Assembly (NCBI GenBank): GCA_021613375.1
Contig: CM038715.1
Coordinates: 4,336,378-4,400,377, forward strand
DNA length: 64,000 bases
Direction: 5' to 3'
From: Megaleporinus macrocephalus
Lineage: Eukaryota; Chordata; Actinopteri; Characiformes; Anostomidae
Shown: one piece after another, positions 34,636-46,547 of the stretch
Layout: the number at the start of each line of letters is the position of its first letter
Numbering within the stretch: the first letter of the stretch is position 1
Position numbers and translations under genes: made by a program
Notes under the pieces: model-generated
The model's database searches: none
Seen by the model: the letters and a program-made list of their open reading frames with translations, nothing else
Told to the model about the DNA's origin: nothing

Positions 34636-35148
34636 TAGTTCGCACCAGCTTTAAATGCAAGCAATAAACAGCAACAATGCTGATATATCGTGACCAAGTA
34701 AACAAACCAGATGCAGGAATATTACTCATTGGAGATTTATTGAACTCACTCAAAATACCAGCTCTTTTAAAAAGAAAACGAGCACTGGGGGCGTGCCCAA
34801 CCTGCGGAGAGCTAGTAACCAAGTGCCCGCTGCTATTGGTGTGACGCTACAATATACTTCAATAAAACAGCTTTAGTGTAATGTGTTGTTATGGTAACAG
34901 ACTAGGACAGTTTGGGTTAGCTAATGTTTATATTAACTTTAGTCAGAAAGCACTCTAAAACGTAAAGCTACATTACTCTCTGGCCACGCCCCCAAACTGC
35001 AGACTGCTACTACACTACTACACTGCTGTTTGGTACACAGCCTTACTGTCTAACATTAATGTTAGTCTTGTCTAGTCAGGAAACCTTAACATACATTTTT
35101 CTGTCATTTCATTTCAGCATTATGCTTCAAAAAAAATATTTCTTTTTG

Positions 35149-35156
<8 letters not shown>
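34636..35156. other. Non-coding, nothing recognised
   Basis: No gene or element ends are seen. A GGCCACGCCCCC word lies at about 34981. Confidence 0.45.

Positions 35157-35225
<69 letters not shown>
35156..35225. repeat. (TA)n microsatellite
   Basis: An uninterrupted TA run of about 34 units. An Ile-Tyr repeat ORF across it is an artefact. Confidence 0.97.
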
Positions 35226-35226
<1 letters not shown>

Positions 35227-36879
35227 AAACATTGCATGTATAGTTTAAAAGTTTTCTGATGACAGTAACATGTAATGTGGAGTATCTAGTTTAGTTTGTA
35301 AAGTGGTCTTTAATTGGATTTATCTAATAATAAACAGACGTACAGATAATGTTGTATTTTGTTTATTTATTTGCAATTTACTGTAATTCCACAAATGTTG
35401 CTGTTCCTCACTACACATACAGTGATTTACTACCTTACCTACAGCAGAATCAGCTTATAGGTAATATTTAGGGGATAGGGTGGGCTTTGATTCTATTAGC
35501 AAATGTGCCCCCCCCAAAGTCAAACCCGGTCCTACGCGCTTGCCTGCAATGGTTAATAGGTCAGAGCTTGTCAGCCTCATTTTTACATACCATTCGTGCA
35601 TTGTTCCATGTTTAATTTAAAACAAGTTTAAACTATATGCAAGATCATTTTACCAAGATTTCATTTCTCGCAGTGCAAACAGTCCTTTCCAGCATGTTTA
35701 TTCTCAGTAGCGTGTTTTTATTCTCACTCGACTTTCCACGTAATAACTCTGGAAACTTCATACATACAGATGCAAGTTGTCCCAAATTGCACACACACAC
35801 ACACACACACAGTTGTGTGTTCCTTGGGGTGTATTTGTGTATGTGTGCTTGCGCGTGGGAGGGAGGGATGCTGTGGGACAGGATTACTGTGGGATTAATG
35901 TACATTAAAAAATCCTATCTCCCTGTTTTCATGGTAATCCTTCCATCACTCTAAATCCTGCGGTTTCAGAGGGGGCCTTAGGGCGTTCTAATCTCAGAGC
36001 AAACCTCAGAAATGCAGCTTTCTTATGTGGCTCAGATGACATGCATCTCGTGTCCTGCCAATCAAATCCACTGTTAGAGCCACTCTCGACACCACACTCA
36101 GCGCAACTTCGCGCACTCCTCCAGCGATGTCAAGAAATGAGAGTGGATTAAGAACAATGTGATCCTGAATGGACCTGGGATTAGGCCATAAGGATATAAA
36201 CTATAGTTAAACCCTGGTTCCTGGAAAGCACACCAACTTCTCCACAAACATTAGATTTGAGCAATGGTAATTGTTATTGAGATGAATTCTGTGGTCTTGT
36301 CTTTGTGCTAGAAAATGCTTACTACATAGAATCAGATTCTCCATTTCTTTTATAAGAGGGCACTGATAGATTCCCTGGAGGCTTCTGGCTCAGGTCCACA
36401 GCTGAGCTTGTTCTATGACTGTAGCAATCCCCGTGGATGAATTTCATATATACTTTGAATTATGTATAGTTTAATATATAAAAAAGCTAATTCAGCACTA
36501 TCCTCTCAATATTATACACAGACAACATACAGTCTAAAGTTTATGATGTTCTTAATCTGCTTCTCGCGGATCTTTTCCAAGCTGCACTGAGCTAAATGAA
36601 CTGAGCTGCTATCTGTTAGAGTACATGAAAAAAATGCTGCCTAACAACATAGCATCTGGAAGTCAGCCTGCACTCGTTTCCAGGGTAATCTTGATTAAAG
36701 TACTGCTCTACTATTTAGAGCATGTTGGTCAATGACATCATAAAAAACATAAGAGCAAGCGTTTAGTTGATTTAACAAATTAACGGCTGAAAATATTAAT
36801 TTTTAATAAAAGGTTATTAACCGTTTCAAAATTAAATTGTGTAGTTTTTAATGGTCAGTGTATTTATATATCATCAAGT
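35226..36879. other. Non-coding, with a short (CA)n
   Basis: A (CA)n of about 11 units lies at 35790-35812. The rest is single-copy-looking DNA without exon structure. Confidence 0.45.
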
Positions 36880-36965
36880 CAATGGAATATTTCCAAGCAA
36901 TTTTGTAGCACTTCTATTGGTCCATTCATTATGAAATTTTTACAGAATGTAAACAACCATATATG
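36880..36965 (+). repeat. Short dispersed repeat (shared with 1285-1340 and 11600-11690)
   Basis: Contains GTCAATGGAATATTT and CTTCTATTGGTCCATTCATT. The latter is present at about 1312 and, inverted, at about 11618. Boundaries are unclear. Confidence 0.55.
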
Positions 36966-37359
36966 CACTACTGAATTTCATTAGAATTAGAATTTCATTT
37001 CATGCAATTTTTTACGCAATTCACAAACAATATTGTCCATTTCAGAATTAATGTAAGTGTATCAGATGATTTTTAAAGAATAAAAATGTTTGTATTAAAG
37101 TCTATTTTTGTGTAGAGGCTTATTTTGCATATAGTCCTATTATCAGTAATTCTCAGTCCTCTGTCTAAATCTCCTGGTACGGCCGCCAATCCAAGTTAAG
37201 GATGTTATTGGGTTAATTGGTTGTTAGGACACTCTTGCTCAATTGTGATGCACAGCTGAAAAACATTCTACTAATAAGTGAGTATAAAAGGGAGAACAAC
37301 ATTCTAGGTTAGTTAAGTATCTGAAGATCAGCAGTTGATGGCTTGCTGACCGACTCACA

Positions 37360-37479
37360 ATGACCAGAAAGAAACAACTTTCTTTAGAGACCCGTCAGTC
37401 CATTGTTGTGTAAAGGAAGAAGATACTCCATTAAAACAAGAACATTTCACTGTGATCCCAAACTTTTGAGAGGTAGTGT
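37360..37479 (+). pseudogene. Remnant of a second Tc1-like element (transposase start plus right tip)
   Basis: ATG at 37360 opens MTRKKQLSLETRQSIVV followed by a stop. This is the start of a Tc1-type transposase N-terminal helix-turn-helix. About 35 bp later the sequence is CCCAAACTTTTGAGAGGTAG TGTA (about 37459-37482), the outer tip of this family's inverted repeat. Almost the whole transposase and the left repeat are therefore deleted. It is unrelated in sequence to the Tc1 element at 21886. Confidence 0.7.
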
Positions 37480-37539
37480 AGATATACAGTTGTATTTACA
37501 TAAAACAATATGCAATTTTGTTCTGAGACATTTGTGATG

Positions 37540-38080
37540 CAATGCAAAATGAATTAATTATGAAGAGCCAGCCCTCAGCTGTTCATGGATGTAGCCCAAT
37601 TGAGAGATACCAGGCGCAGCAGGCAGCCATCCATTTAATGGAATTGCTTAATAAGGGTACTTAGATCTGGAACTATGATTGCTTGAGAAATGATCCTTTG
37701 GCCTAGTGGCGCGTGAAAAACATTTTTCTTTCCAGTTTGCATGAGATTATCTGCTGTGAAGAGAGTGTTTCCCTAAATACACAACCATCACATTGGTGTG
37801 TACAAATGTCCACATTTGCAAGAATAACAGGCCTCCATACATCTGTGGATAATCGCAGTGCAAATAGCAACAGTCCTCTCTAAAGCCAGCCGATTAAGCC
37901 TGTCACACAGACAAGAGAGCACTGAGGGTTTGCCATCCTCAGCCAAGGTGTCTTTCTTCATCCTCTGGTCCTAGTTACATAACCAGTTATGCTTTTGTCA
38001 TGATGCTGCCTTTTATTCAAGGCCTGTCAGTTCGTCAATGTGTTGTGAGGCTGGTGATGTGACTGCTGCATCATCTTAGA
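37540..38080. promoter_or_regulatory. Candidate conserved non-coding block, paralogous to 41410-41610
   Basis: Words in the segment GAGCC..CCTCAG(C)TGTTCATGGATGTA..CC at 37566-37640 reappear in order at 41453-41535 (GAGCCCTCTGTCAGATGTTC, ATGGTTGTAGGCCAAAT, CAGAGCAGACA, ATCCATGTAATAG). Neither copy has element ends or an ORF. The rest of the block (to about 38080) is non-repetitive. It could be an ancient repeat or duplicated regulatory DNA. Confidence 0.3.
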
Positions 38081-38257
38081 ACTGAAAACCAAAAATAATT
38101 CTTACTGAACTTAGTATAAGTCCTATACATGATCTCTTCTCCTGCTTATCTGCTTCTTTTATCCGTAACTCCTGAATTATGAGCTGCAGCAGTGCAGGGT
38201 TTGTAGCAGCATTTTGAGAACAGTTTAGAACGTAGTTCGCCCTAGTCTTGTTTCAAC

Positions 38258-39193
38258 TAGAGATGGAAGGAATGATCGGCTATGTAATCAAAATATGTGA
38301 TCAGTGATCGGCCGATGTTTCTCCAATTTAGCCGATCCCGAGAGCCGATCGATAGCGTTAAACAAATTAGCCTAATTTCTGTATTTCCAGCTAGAGTTTC
38401 ATCCAGGAAGAGGAGCCCTCTTTGAAAACCCCTCCGGCCAGCTCCCTGCAATTCCTATCTGAACCACTAAGTGGAAATACATACCCTTTCATTTTCCACA
38501 GACTAAAGCAGCGGCCTCGCGAGAACAGTTTTCGGCGTTCACAGCATCACTGACAGAAACAGGTCTGGCAGTGTTTACTGTATGTGACCCGGACTCATCC
38601 AGGACGTTTTGTAAAATTAGTAAAATCAGTGTGTCTCGTTGGGGAACCAAGACAAAGACATTTAACATTAACTACTTTTCTGATACAGCACTGCACACAG
38701 CTGAATACAGTGAGTATCAGCAAACAGCAGAGCTAGCACGCACAGCTAGCACAAAACTAATAACCCAGAACACCATACAGACCAGATCTGACCGGTACCA
38801 ACAAAACAGCAGCAACAATTCAAGATCTATATTTAATGATTACAAATTTAGTTTAAAATAACAGAGTCTGAGTTTAATGCCTGGAGTTCTGACTGCATTT
38901 ATTAAATTAGCTTGTTTCGTTTTAAATAATCTGTCTAAATTTAATGATTGCTGTATTGGCTATACTTGTTTGATATACTTTGTTTATTTACTGTTAATTT
39001 TGTTTAAAATATTATGCTGTTTCATATGAGCTCGTTGAAAATGGTAATAAACCAGTTTAGACCATGTTTCATGACTTGCTTGCGATAACTACATATAGCC
39101 CCGCCTTCGATCGGTATCGGCTATCGGCCGATCGCGCTGAAAGGTGAATGGCCATCGGAATCAGCCTCAAAAACGCTAATTGGTCCATCTCTA
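38258..39193 (+). mobile_element. hAT element, 936 bp, with BED-finger remnant
   Basis: The ends are TAGAGATGGAAGGAATGATC and, on the other strand, TAGAGATGGACCAATTAGCG. An exact 8-bp target duplication, GTTTCAAC, flanks it (38250-38257, 39194-39201). GATCGGCCGAT-type words lie just inside both ends. The catalytic transposase domain is absent. Only a decayed N-terminal finger region remains. Confidence 0.93.
38571..38861 (+). pseudogene. Decayed BED-type zinc finger of a hAT transposase
   Basis: The open frame contains FCKISKISVSRWGTKTKTFN followed by NYFSDTALHTAEYSEYQQT. This is recognisable as the BED-finger consensus of hAT/ZBED proteins (C..C..S.SRGG..TK.F...NL..HL...H..EY..Y). The second Cys is Ser (KIS), the Gly after SR is Trp, and the Leu/His-rich end is scrambled, so zinc binding is lost. 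The frame continues to residue 96 with no further domain. In an intact element the finger bound the transposon ends. Confidence 0.72.
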
Positions 39194-39201
39194 GTTTCAA
39201 C

Positions 39202-39854
39202 ACTTTTATTATTATATGTTTTATATGCATTATATGCTTTTGCTATTGTGTATAAAGTTTCCAGCAATGTTTACTTGTTATTGTGCAAAAAGTAAAAAAC
39301 AACATTAAAAAAAATAACATTTAGTAATTTATTTGTAACAGTAGTGATGTCAGATGTGCACACCATTCAAATGCTTTGCCAATTTTAGCAAAGTTTCAAA
39401 GTCGGTTAGAAAAAATGTTAATAAATCTATATTTCCAACAATATTAATTCCAATGGGATACAGGGAAAGCATGCAGTGTGAGCTTTCCAGAGATTTTTCA
39501 GCATCCTGAAATGTGGTCATGTAGTGGTTTTTATAAGAGTGCAGAGATAACCTTTATGCAAGATGGTCACCCTGTCTGCAGAACATGCAGAGATAAAACC
39601 CCCCAAGAGGGCAACACTTTAAATTCATCTTTGTGACCACGATCCCCTTCTTTAGAGTGAACGTATGCTGATAAATTGCACTACCTAGTCTAGTTGTCCT
39701 ATTGTAGTGCATTTTTATAGATACACATTTTATAGAAACTCTTAGTGGAAAAGTTTAATAGCTTAAATCACCATAATAAAAAAACAATGCCAAAACCAAT
39801 AATAAAACTACAAAGCTGGAGACGCCTCCTTATTCAAATCTTCCCATTCTAAAT
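39202..39854. other. AT-rich non-coding DNA
   Basis: Nothing recognised. Confidence 0.45.
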
Positions 39855-39905
39855 TTCCTTGCTAAATTTCCCTCGGGATCAATAAAGTATCTATCTATCT
39901 CTATC
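39850..39905 (+). repeat. LINE 3' tail with short (ATCT)n
   Basis: TTTCCCTCGGGATCAATAAAGTATC followed by four ATCT-type units matches the tail at 24825. Only the terminus of the LINE is present. Confidence 0.7.
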
Positions 39906-40329
39906 ATTCCACCTTAAAAAGGAGCAGCAGTTTTTTTAAAGTGTCATAGTGGAGTGGGAGGCTGGACTTCTGCTTCTCCTTAAATCTTCAAGTGGGATAG
40001 TTTCATAGTGTAAATGTCCTCATTAGTAAATGTTACCTGCACTAAAATAAAAATTAGGATGATAGTGTAAATCTGGGGGAGGGTATTAATATTAAGCCGG
40101 GTCTATACTTAATTAAAAACACAATAAAATGTTGTAACACCCTCATGTTTGACCAGTTTGAGCCACTTTTAATGTTAATGCATTGGATATGGTTTGCATT
40201 TGTGTACATAAGGTATTGGCTATGTTTTTAATATAATGGTTATGCAAACAATACAGCATAGTGCTGCTAAGGCAGACACTCGCAGATACTTAGGAACAGA
40301 GTTTTAATACAAAAGGGTTTACCAAAATA
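39906..40329. other. Non-coding, nothing recognised
   Basis: No gene or element ends are seen. Confidence 0.4.
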
Positions 40330-40904
40330 TTATGGACATGGATATTGTTGTGTGTTTGTGTGTTCTTTCTGTATTTCTGGCCATTGTTTAGAGTTCAGTC
40401 CGGGATTCCTGTCTGCTCCACTCCAGAATCCTGCTCCGTTCCAATGGTTTGGCTCCTTCTCCCTAGGCACTCCTTGACACACCCCGGGACTATCCTTATT
40501 CTGACTGTGACTTGTTGTTGTATACTCTGTTGCTCTGCTTTTTATCGACCCTGCTAGTTCTTAACTTTTGATCTTTTGTCTGACTCTTTTGTTTTGATTG
40601 CTTGTTTATAATTTGTAATTATTGTAAATTTGTAAACAGAACTATTTTGTTGGGGGGTGGGTTTTGTCTGTGTTTGAGTATCTAGGGAGTGAGGGGAGCA
40701 CTGTGTCTTTGTTTAGTCTTTTGTTGTAGGTTAGTCAGTGTCTGTTAAATAGTTAGTGGGGGGTTTGTTTGTTGTTTTGGCCTGGGTCACTCCTGAAGTC
40801 ATTATCATGTTCACCTGTAATTGAGTCACAATACACTTTTGTAAACTCAGCAAACTTGTCTTGTCTGTCAATTTATCAATTTCCCATTTTTCATTACATG
40901 TGTT
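40330..40904 (+). repeat. LTR-like T/C-rich fragment
   Basis: Long pyrimidine-biased sequence (TCCGGGATTCCTGTCTGCTC, TTTATCGACCCTGCTAG) ending in AATTTCCCATTTTTCATTACA. The composition resembles the LTRs of fish Ty3/gypsy-type elements, but no termini, target duplication or internal gene could be fixed. Confidence 0.3.
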
Positions 40905-41280
40905 GCGGCCTGACCTAGACCGAGTCAGAACAGTCCAGATTAGTAACCACGGGCAGCGACCAAAAACCAAAGCACAAAGCCAAGAATGTAGTCGAAAGGC
41001 GAGCAAGGAGTCAAAACCACAATAATCAGACAGAGTCCAGTGGACAAGGCAAAATACGAGAAACAGGAAACAGACAAAAATGTCTATACACACTATATAT
41101 GACGTTTGAGTAAACACACTGGGCTTATAAAGTGTGGATGATGGGTGTTCATAATTTTAGTAGACTTGTGAGTCTAATCGGGGATAAGTCATGTGATCCC
41201 CTGCAGTGTTCTGGGTAGTGTAGTGCTCTGAACCGAGTTCGTCCAGGTGCGGATATGACAGGGCAGACAGGTATGACAGG
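40905..41280 (-). mobile_element. Probable solo LTR (minus strand)
   Basis: Read on the minus strand it begins near TGTCATACCTGTCTGCCC, has a TATA-like TTTATAAG (about 41126-41133) and a T/C-rich R/U5-like part (CTCGTATTTTGCCTTGTCC), and ends near GTCAGGCCGCAACA. This is the usual look of fish Ty3/gypsy-type LTRs. No target-site duplication was found, so the boundaries are approximate. Confidence 0.4.
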
Positions 41281-42245
41281 CCTGACGGTTTAGTTCTTGT
41301 ATCAATACTTTTTAAACTTTTAATGTTTAATGTTGTATTTGTTGCAATGTGTGCAAAGGAGCAAAAAAAGTAAATGTGTAAACTTATTTTCACTTAGAAA
41401 TGTGGAATTTGAGCAGGGGCGTTTAGATCTTTGATTGTGTTAGCTCCTGGAAGAGCCCTCTGTCAGATGTTCATGGTTGTAGGCCAAATCAGACACACCG
41501 GGCAGAGCAGACACTGATCCATGTAATAGTTGAAGTTGATGTTTGCAGTTGCTGCTAATTCCACTTGGACAAACTGTTCATAGAAGACCAAACAGATACT
41601 TTCCCCTCTGATCACTTGAGTCATAGTCATAGGTCCCAGTCATAGCTGCCCAGTCCTGGCACAAATCTGGGATGAGTTTTTTTTTTATTATTATTTTTAG
41701 AAGTTCTCTCTGAATGCGGGATTGTCAAATTCATGGTTTTCCATGAAAAAAAAATCCAGCTGGTGATGTGAGAGTGAAAATTACATAATTGCAGGGCATG
41801 TTTTTGGTTTGACTACAACTACAGATAAATGTTTGATAATAAAAAACATAACTGTCTCTTAAATTTATATTGATAATAGTGTATTGATCAACTGCCAACC
41901 TACGACACACAGGCATGTAGAGTAAGAGACGCAGAGGAGTGTGGCTCCCTCAGCAGTTTGGCAAATACTGTTCTAAGGAGAATAAAGGTTTGATCAATTA
42001 AAATTAATTTAACTATAACCTGTTGGTAAATGTATTGAGTTTTTTAAACCCGTTCCTTTTCATTTGAGTTACATTTAGTTACATAATTACATTTTAAATC
42101 AGTTTTACATTATTGTGGGTGTTAAGTAAACATTTGGCTGGTTATTCTTTTTCACTATGCAGGCCACGAGTGATGCAGCTGCGTGACTACTACAGCATTT
42201 TAAAACACAGATTTTAGATTTTGATTCAATATATATTTTTTGCCC
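41281..42245. other. Non-coding, with a block paralogous to 37566-37640
   Basis: Segment 41453-41535 is the partner of the candidate conserved block at 37540. Otherwise nothing is recognised. Confidence 0.4.
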
Positions 42246-42425
42246 TTCTTTACTGCCTGTCAGGCCTGGCATAAAAGCTAAATAAAAAAGAAATAAAATA
42301 CAAACATCAACAAGAATAGGCTGTAGATAATCGATAGAGCTCTTCTTGTAAAAGTAAATATGTTTGGTACATCAGTGCATTTGGATCACCATTCAGATTG
42401 TGGCAATTGCCAGACATGACAGGTT
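42246..42425 (+). repeat. Dispersed repeat family C, copy 2
   Basis: Matches 21325-21520: CTGTCAGGCCTGGCATAAA, ACAAACATCAACAAGAATAG, ATATGTTTGGTACATCAGTG, AATTGCCAGACATGACAGG. It has no AAAT expansion here. Confidence 0.8.
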
Positions 42426-43169
42426 AAAAAAAAATATATTTGCATTTAATATAAATTTTAAAAATATATTGTTGTTAGGACATAAACCTTCCAAACTGGC
42501 CCTCATTGGTCATATCTGTGACAGTTGAATGGTGCAAGAAAGCAACATCATGTGAAAGATATTATGAAGAACACCACAAAGTGATATGGTCCATCTTTTT
42601 GGAGAAATGGAGAAGCTCTTCAGTGCCTTGAGCAAGAGATGAAGATGGTAGACTAATGCTGACTAACAGCTGGGAAGGTGCAGCCCCAGAAGTGTCACCC
42701 ATTCTTCCTGGTTTTAAAGCATGCCTCAGGCCTGTGCTAGCAGCGGCCCTGCAGTCATGGCTAAAATGCACCCATGCCGATGCACCTGGTACTGCTTATG
42801 GCTCAGTAGTTTGATAACAGGAGTGTATTGATTCTTTAGCCAGTTCAGGGAGGTCCTAGCTTTGTTCCTTTCCTTCAAGTCCCACAGTAACCCTTCATCA
42901 AGTAACTGAAGCATCAGTGCAGGCCTCTCGCAAGGGTCCCTGGTAGCTTTAGTGGCAGGTTTCAAGCATCTCCCCCCATCTTTATAGAGTCAAATTCACC
43001 ACTGGAACTATTCCAATATTCCTGATGGACTGTCATCCAACAACTTTAACATCCAGCACCAACCATTTACCAATCTCAACGCACTATCAGGAAGTCAAAG
43101 TGGAGGGCTTCCACAGCCCTTCATAGCTGGAGATTGCTGTCAAAGATGTTTCCACTTGCCTTCAACAGC
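42426..43169. other. Non-coding, nothing recognised
   Basis: Short ORFs on both strands have no family resemblance. Confidence 0.4.
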
Positions 43170-43395
43170 TATGTCAGCACCTTACTATGTTTTTGACTTT
43201 TTTGGTGCCACTGCCTGTAATATCTGGGACTTTTTATCTGATGCGCCAGAAAGCCAGTATACCGTAAAGACGAGAAAAGCTCCGCCGCTTAAAATAAACA
43301 CAGTTAAAATAAAATCATTCTCAATAGTTTATCAGTTTTGGTCCCCATCGGACAACGTCTGGGTCCGGATACGGACTGCGGTCTAGTGACCCCTG
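43170..43395 (-). mobile_element. hAT element end (one side only)
   Basis: On the minus strand it begins CAGGGGTCACTAGACCGCAG and matches the left 200 bp of the hAT element at 50988 (AGACGTTGTCC, CTATTGAGAATGATTT, GTGTTTATTTTAAG.GGCGGAGCTTTT). The opposite end was not found, so it is truncated. Confidence 0.75.
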
Positions 43396-44561
43396 GCCTA
43401 TTTGATATGAGCCACTTCCAATGTTCTAGAGAAGGATTCTTTTCCACAACCCCTGACTGATCTTACAGTGCAGTACAGTAGTAGTTGGCTGTGGGCCTTT
43501 GTCAAATGCAGACACATGGAACCGAATGAAATATCAGCAGTGAGCAGTCTTTTAGCTCCGCCGAGCAGAAATCATTTGGCCTGTTACCAACACGCAATAA
43601 TGGTGTCCTGTCACCAATTTAAAGGATGACAGTTTCAGGGGTTGACAGGACACAAATACGAGCTGACTTAAGTCATTGTGGTGAACACAAGATGGGATTT
43701 GGCCACATCGTCTCAAAACAAATCCTGCTCTGGATTTAACCTCACTGTCCCTATCAGAATGACAGGAGAGCAGCTGCCTCGTTGGCTGCATGCACACTTT
43801 CAGGCATCAAAATTGTCTCTAAATCCAGTGTTTTGCGAGCGGCACGAGAGGTGACAGCTTTGGTAACAGGATTGCTGGGCTCTTTAGCTCGCAGTGCTGA
43901 GAGACGCTCAGCAGAGTGGATTATTAGCAGCAGCAGGCTCCAAGCAGGGAGTCTGGCATCCTGGACAACACCATGAATGTTTTATAATCACTTGAAGGGC
44001 ACAGTGTTTAACATATGGCCAGACACCAGGACTGACAATGTGTCCATCTGCTGAAAACCAGTTTCTGAAAGATTACACCCACACGATACAAAGCATATGG
44101 GATGGGAAAGTAGATATGGGATAAGAATAAATTATGTGATCATCTGGTATGCTCCCTAAAACTGGGAGACTTAATGAAAGGGAGATATCATGATGGAATG
44201 GCTGCAGAAAGGCTTATTTACCAGACAGTTATCTCAGCCTTTGGTCAGTACAGAGAGTCTCCAGGTGAGGGGGAGCATGTTTTTCACTGCTACTCATTTC
44301 ATCATCTACCTGACTTTTTCAGTTCTTAAAAAGGCCTACAGCTCTTTAGCCTGGTCGTTCACATCGAATTTATAGGGAGTGTTTTAGTCTGGACTGTTTT
44401 CTGAATGAGAAGAAATGCATGGCAGCCAATCTTAGCAGCTCCTTTACATACATCAGTCTTAAAGACATAGTACGAAAAGACTGAACACTGAATTTACACT
44501 GACCTGTATGTATGTTCCTGTCCTGCTGACCTCTGTGTTTACATAAATAGGGTGTTATTAT
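43396..44561. promoter_or_regulatory. Non-repetitive region, candidate regulatory DNA at about 43500-43980
   Basis: Complex, repeat-free sequence with an exon-like base composition but no convincing splice-bounded frame (e.g. GAGCAGAAATCATTTGGCCT, CAGCTGCCTCGTTGGCTGCA, CAGCAGCAGGCTCC). The regulatory label is a weak inference. The remainder to 44561 shows nothing. Confidence 0.2.
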
Positions 44562-44675
44562 GGGTGTGTCTCAAAACCTAGTAAACTCCTACATAGGCAA
44601 CATTTTACATCATAGTATGCGCTCCCGACATGTAGACTGTCCCAATTCTTACATACCTTAAACATGCTGTGTGTG
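44562..44675 (-). mobile_element. Fragment of the 586-bp MITE (one end)
   Basis: The reverse complement of the right 110 bp of the element at 3425-4010: GGGTGTGTCTCAAAACCTAG, GCGCTCCCGACATGTAGACT, CTTAAACATGCTGT. Confidence 0.8.
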
Positions 44676-44979
44676 TCTGAAATGGTCCTCTCGTTAACTT
44701 GTTCACTACGTAGACTGCTCTATGTAGAAGACTATATAGGGGAGCAGTGAGGAAGACAGTCGATGGAATTTGGACGACAAACTTTCCAAAGAAACCACTA
44801 TGCATTGTGGGGCATCAACCTGTAAGTAGTGTACATCAGTTGTCCACTAGCTTAACAGTGCATTGTGGGTAAGAATGTAGTGAACTATATAGGGAATCTA
44901 AATGTCCACTGAGAATTCAACACCCTGAATAGAACACTAAACAGTAACTAGGTTTAGCATCAAACACTTCCTCAGCTGT
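44676..44979. other. Non-coding, transposon-like words
   Basis: Contains TGCATTGTGGGGCAT and TGCATTGTGGGTAAGA, words common in fish MITEs, and an ACTATATAGGG pair. No ends were defined. Confidence 0.4.
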
Positions 44980-45608
44980 TGTTACGAACCTAGGGGGTAG
45001 GTTCATAATTATTTGTTTGTGTAGTGTTTTCTTTTGTTGCAGATGCGCTGAGCCACCACCAGGGGACACCACATATAAAAGGGATGTGTACCAGAGGGAA
45101 GAGGGCGGTGCTTTTGCTTCTGACATGCTTCCGTGCATTCCCAGTCCCCTGATGAAACGTGCTGTGGAGCTATCTTAGCTACTTGTTTGTGATGATATAT
45201 GGGGTGAAATGGTGTTGTGGTTAATGTTGTGTTGATTGAGATTCTCACAAAGAGCTGTGTTGGTCCGGTTGACTTTCGTCTTAGCAGCCGGTACTTTAAG
45301 CTAAGTTGTATATTTGGGGGGATACGTTTTTTTTTTTTTTTTTTGATTGATCATGTTTTCTCCTGGTTTGCTTTATTTAGGGAATTACGTTTTGTGTTAG
45401 GGAAGTTTAGTTTTCCCTTGAACCCTTAGTTAGCTTGGTTTGTTTTATTTTATTTTTGTTTCCTTTCTCCCACTTCTCTTTTTCTTTTTGTCTACTTTAT
45501 CTTGTTACTTGAATTTAAGTTAATAAACATGTCTGTTATCATTGCAATTGAATGATGTTCGATTGGGGAGAACCAGGAGGGCACGGACACCATTTTGGTT
45601 ATGTTATA
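44980..45608 (+). mobile_element. Probable solo LTR, about 629 bp
   Basis: Starts TGTTACGAACC, has a clear TATA box (TATAAAAGGG at 45074) and an AATAAA at 45522-45527, and ends near GGTTATGTTATA. The order start, TATA, poly(A) signal, end gives plus polarity. No exact target duplication was found and the last bases are not a clean CA, so the right boundary is uncertain. No internal retroelement genes adjoin it. Confidence 0.6.
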
Positions 45609-46165
45609 GTCTGACCTAGACCAGAGGTGCGTCCGACATCGTCTACTAGTCAGTAGGTACTGGATTAGAGTCAGTATGTGCTGCTTGAGCGTCAGACTAG
45701 TAGGTAGTTTCAGTAGGAGAGTTTTAGTACCACACAATCTCAGACGTACTACGTCCACCATATTACCAGCGTCCTGTGACGCAAGATGTCAGACCACCAC
45801 CGTAAAAGTCCTGCTATTCATTAAAAGCTCGTTTACTGACAGATTTAGACTTTTAGTGGCTCTGATCTGTGTTTTTATCTGATTATGTATCAGACGGTGT
45901 GGAGCTGTAGATCAGAGAAGATGAAACGTGTAGCTACGTACACATAGCCGACGTTCCACTTTGAATTCATCCGCGGCTCCAGGTGAATCATGGGATAGCG
46001 CAGTGTGCTGTGTTCACCTACATAAAAATAGCTGCTGATTCAGGAGGTCATCCGGGAACCGTTCACCTACTACTCAATACCTACTGAGTATTCAGACATA
46101 CTAGCCACGCCCGCCTACTGATTTACTACTGAGTATTCAGACATACTAGCCGCGCACCTCAGGTC

Positions 46166-46547
46166 TTAATAGCCGCTAAGGCAATCCCATGATGCAACGC
46201 AGGCAAATCTACGAGCAGAGTTATTGCGATTCTCTCTGGTGTTTTAATGTGTTTCCTGTCACACAACCACAAAACACAGCATTTTATTTGCTTCTGCCAT
46301 TAGCATTTATGCTAGCAGATTTTTAAGCATGTTGCTTTGCGGCTATTTTTTTGGACGCCGGCCGGTAGCTTAGCAACTAGCTAAGTGTGCTGCAGTGGGC
46401 TTCCACAAGCCGTGATGCAGTCTCTCTCTAACTAGAGCGTCTCAGTAATCTGTTTTATGAGGAGAGATGAGGAGAGAACGCTGCTACTTACACAGCTGCT
46501 ACCTAGACAGCCTACTTACACACTCAGTAGGATTTGAGACAGAACCC
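46166..46547 (-). mobile_element. 586-bp MITE, partial copy
   Basis: The reverse complement of about the first 430 bp of the copy at 3425 (GCTAGCAGATTTTTAAGC, TGCAGTGGGC, CTCTAACTAGAGCGTCTCAG, GCTACCTAGACAGCCTACTT), ending GAGACAGAACCC next to TA. The other end is missing, where it meets the left arm of the 3.9-kb structure. An inner block of about 25-100 bp is also shortened. Confidence 0.82.
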
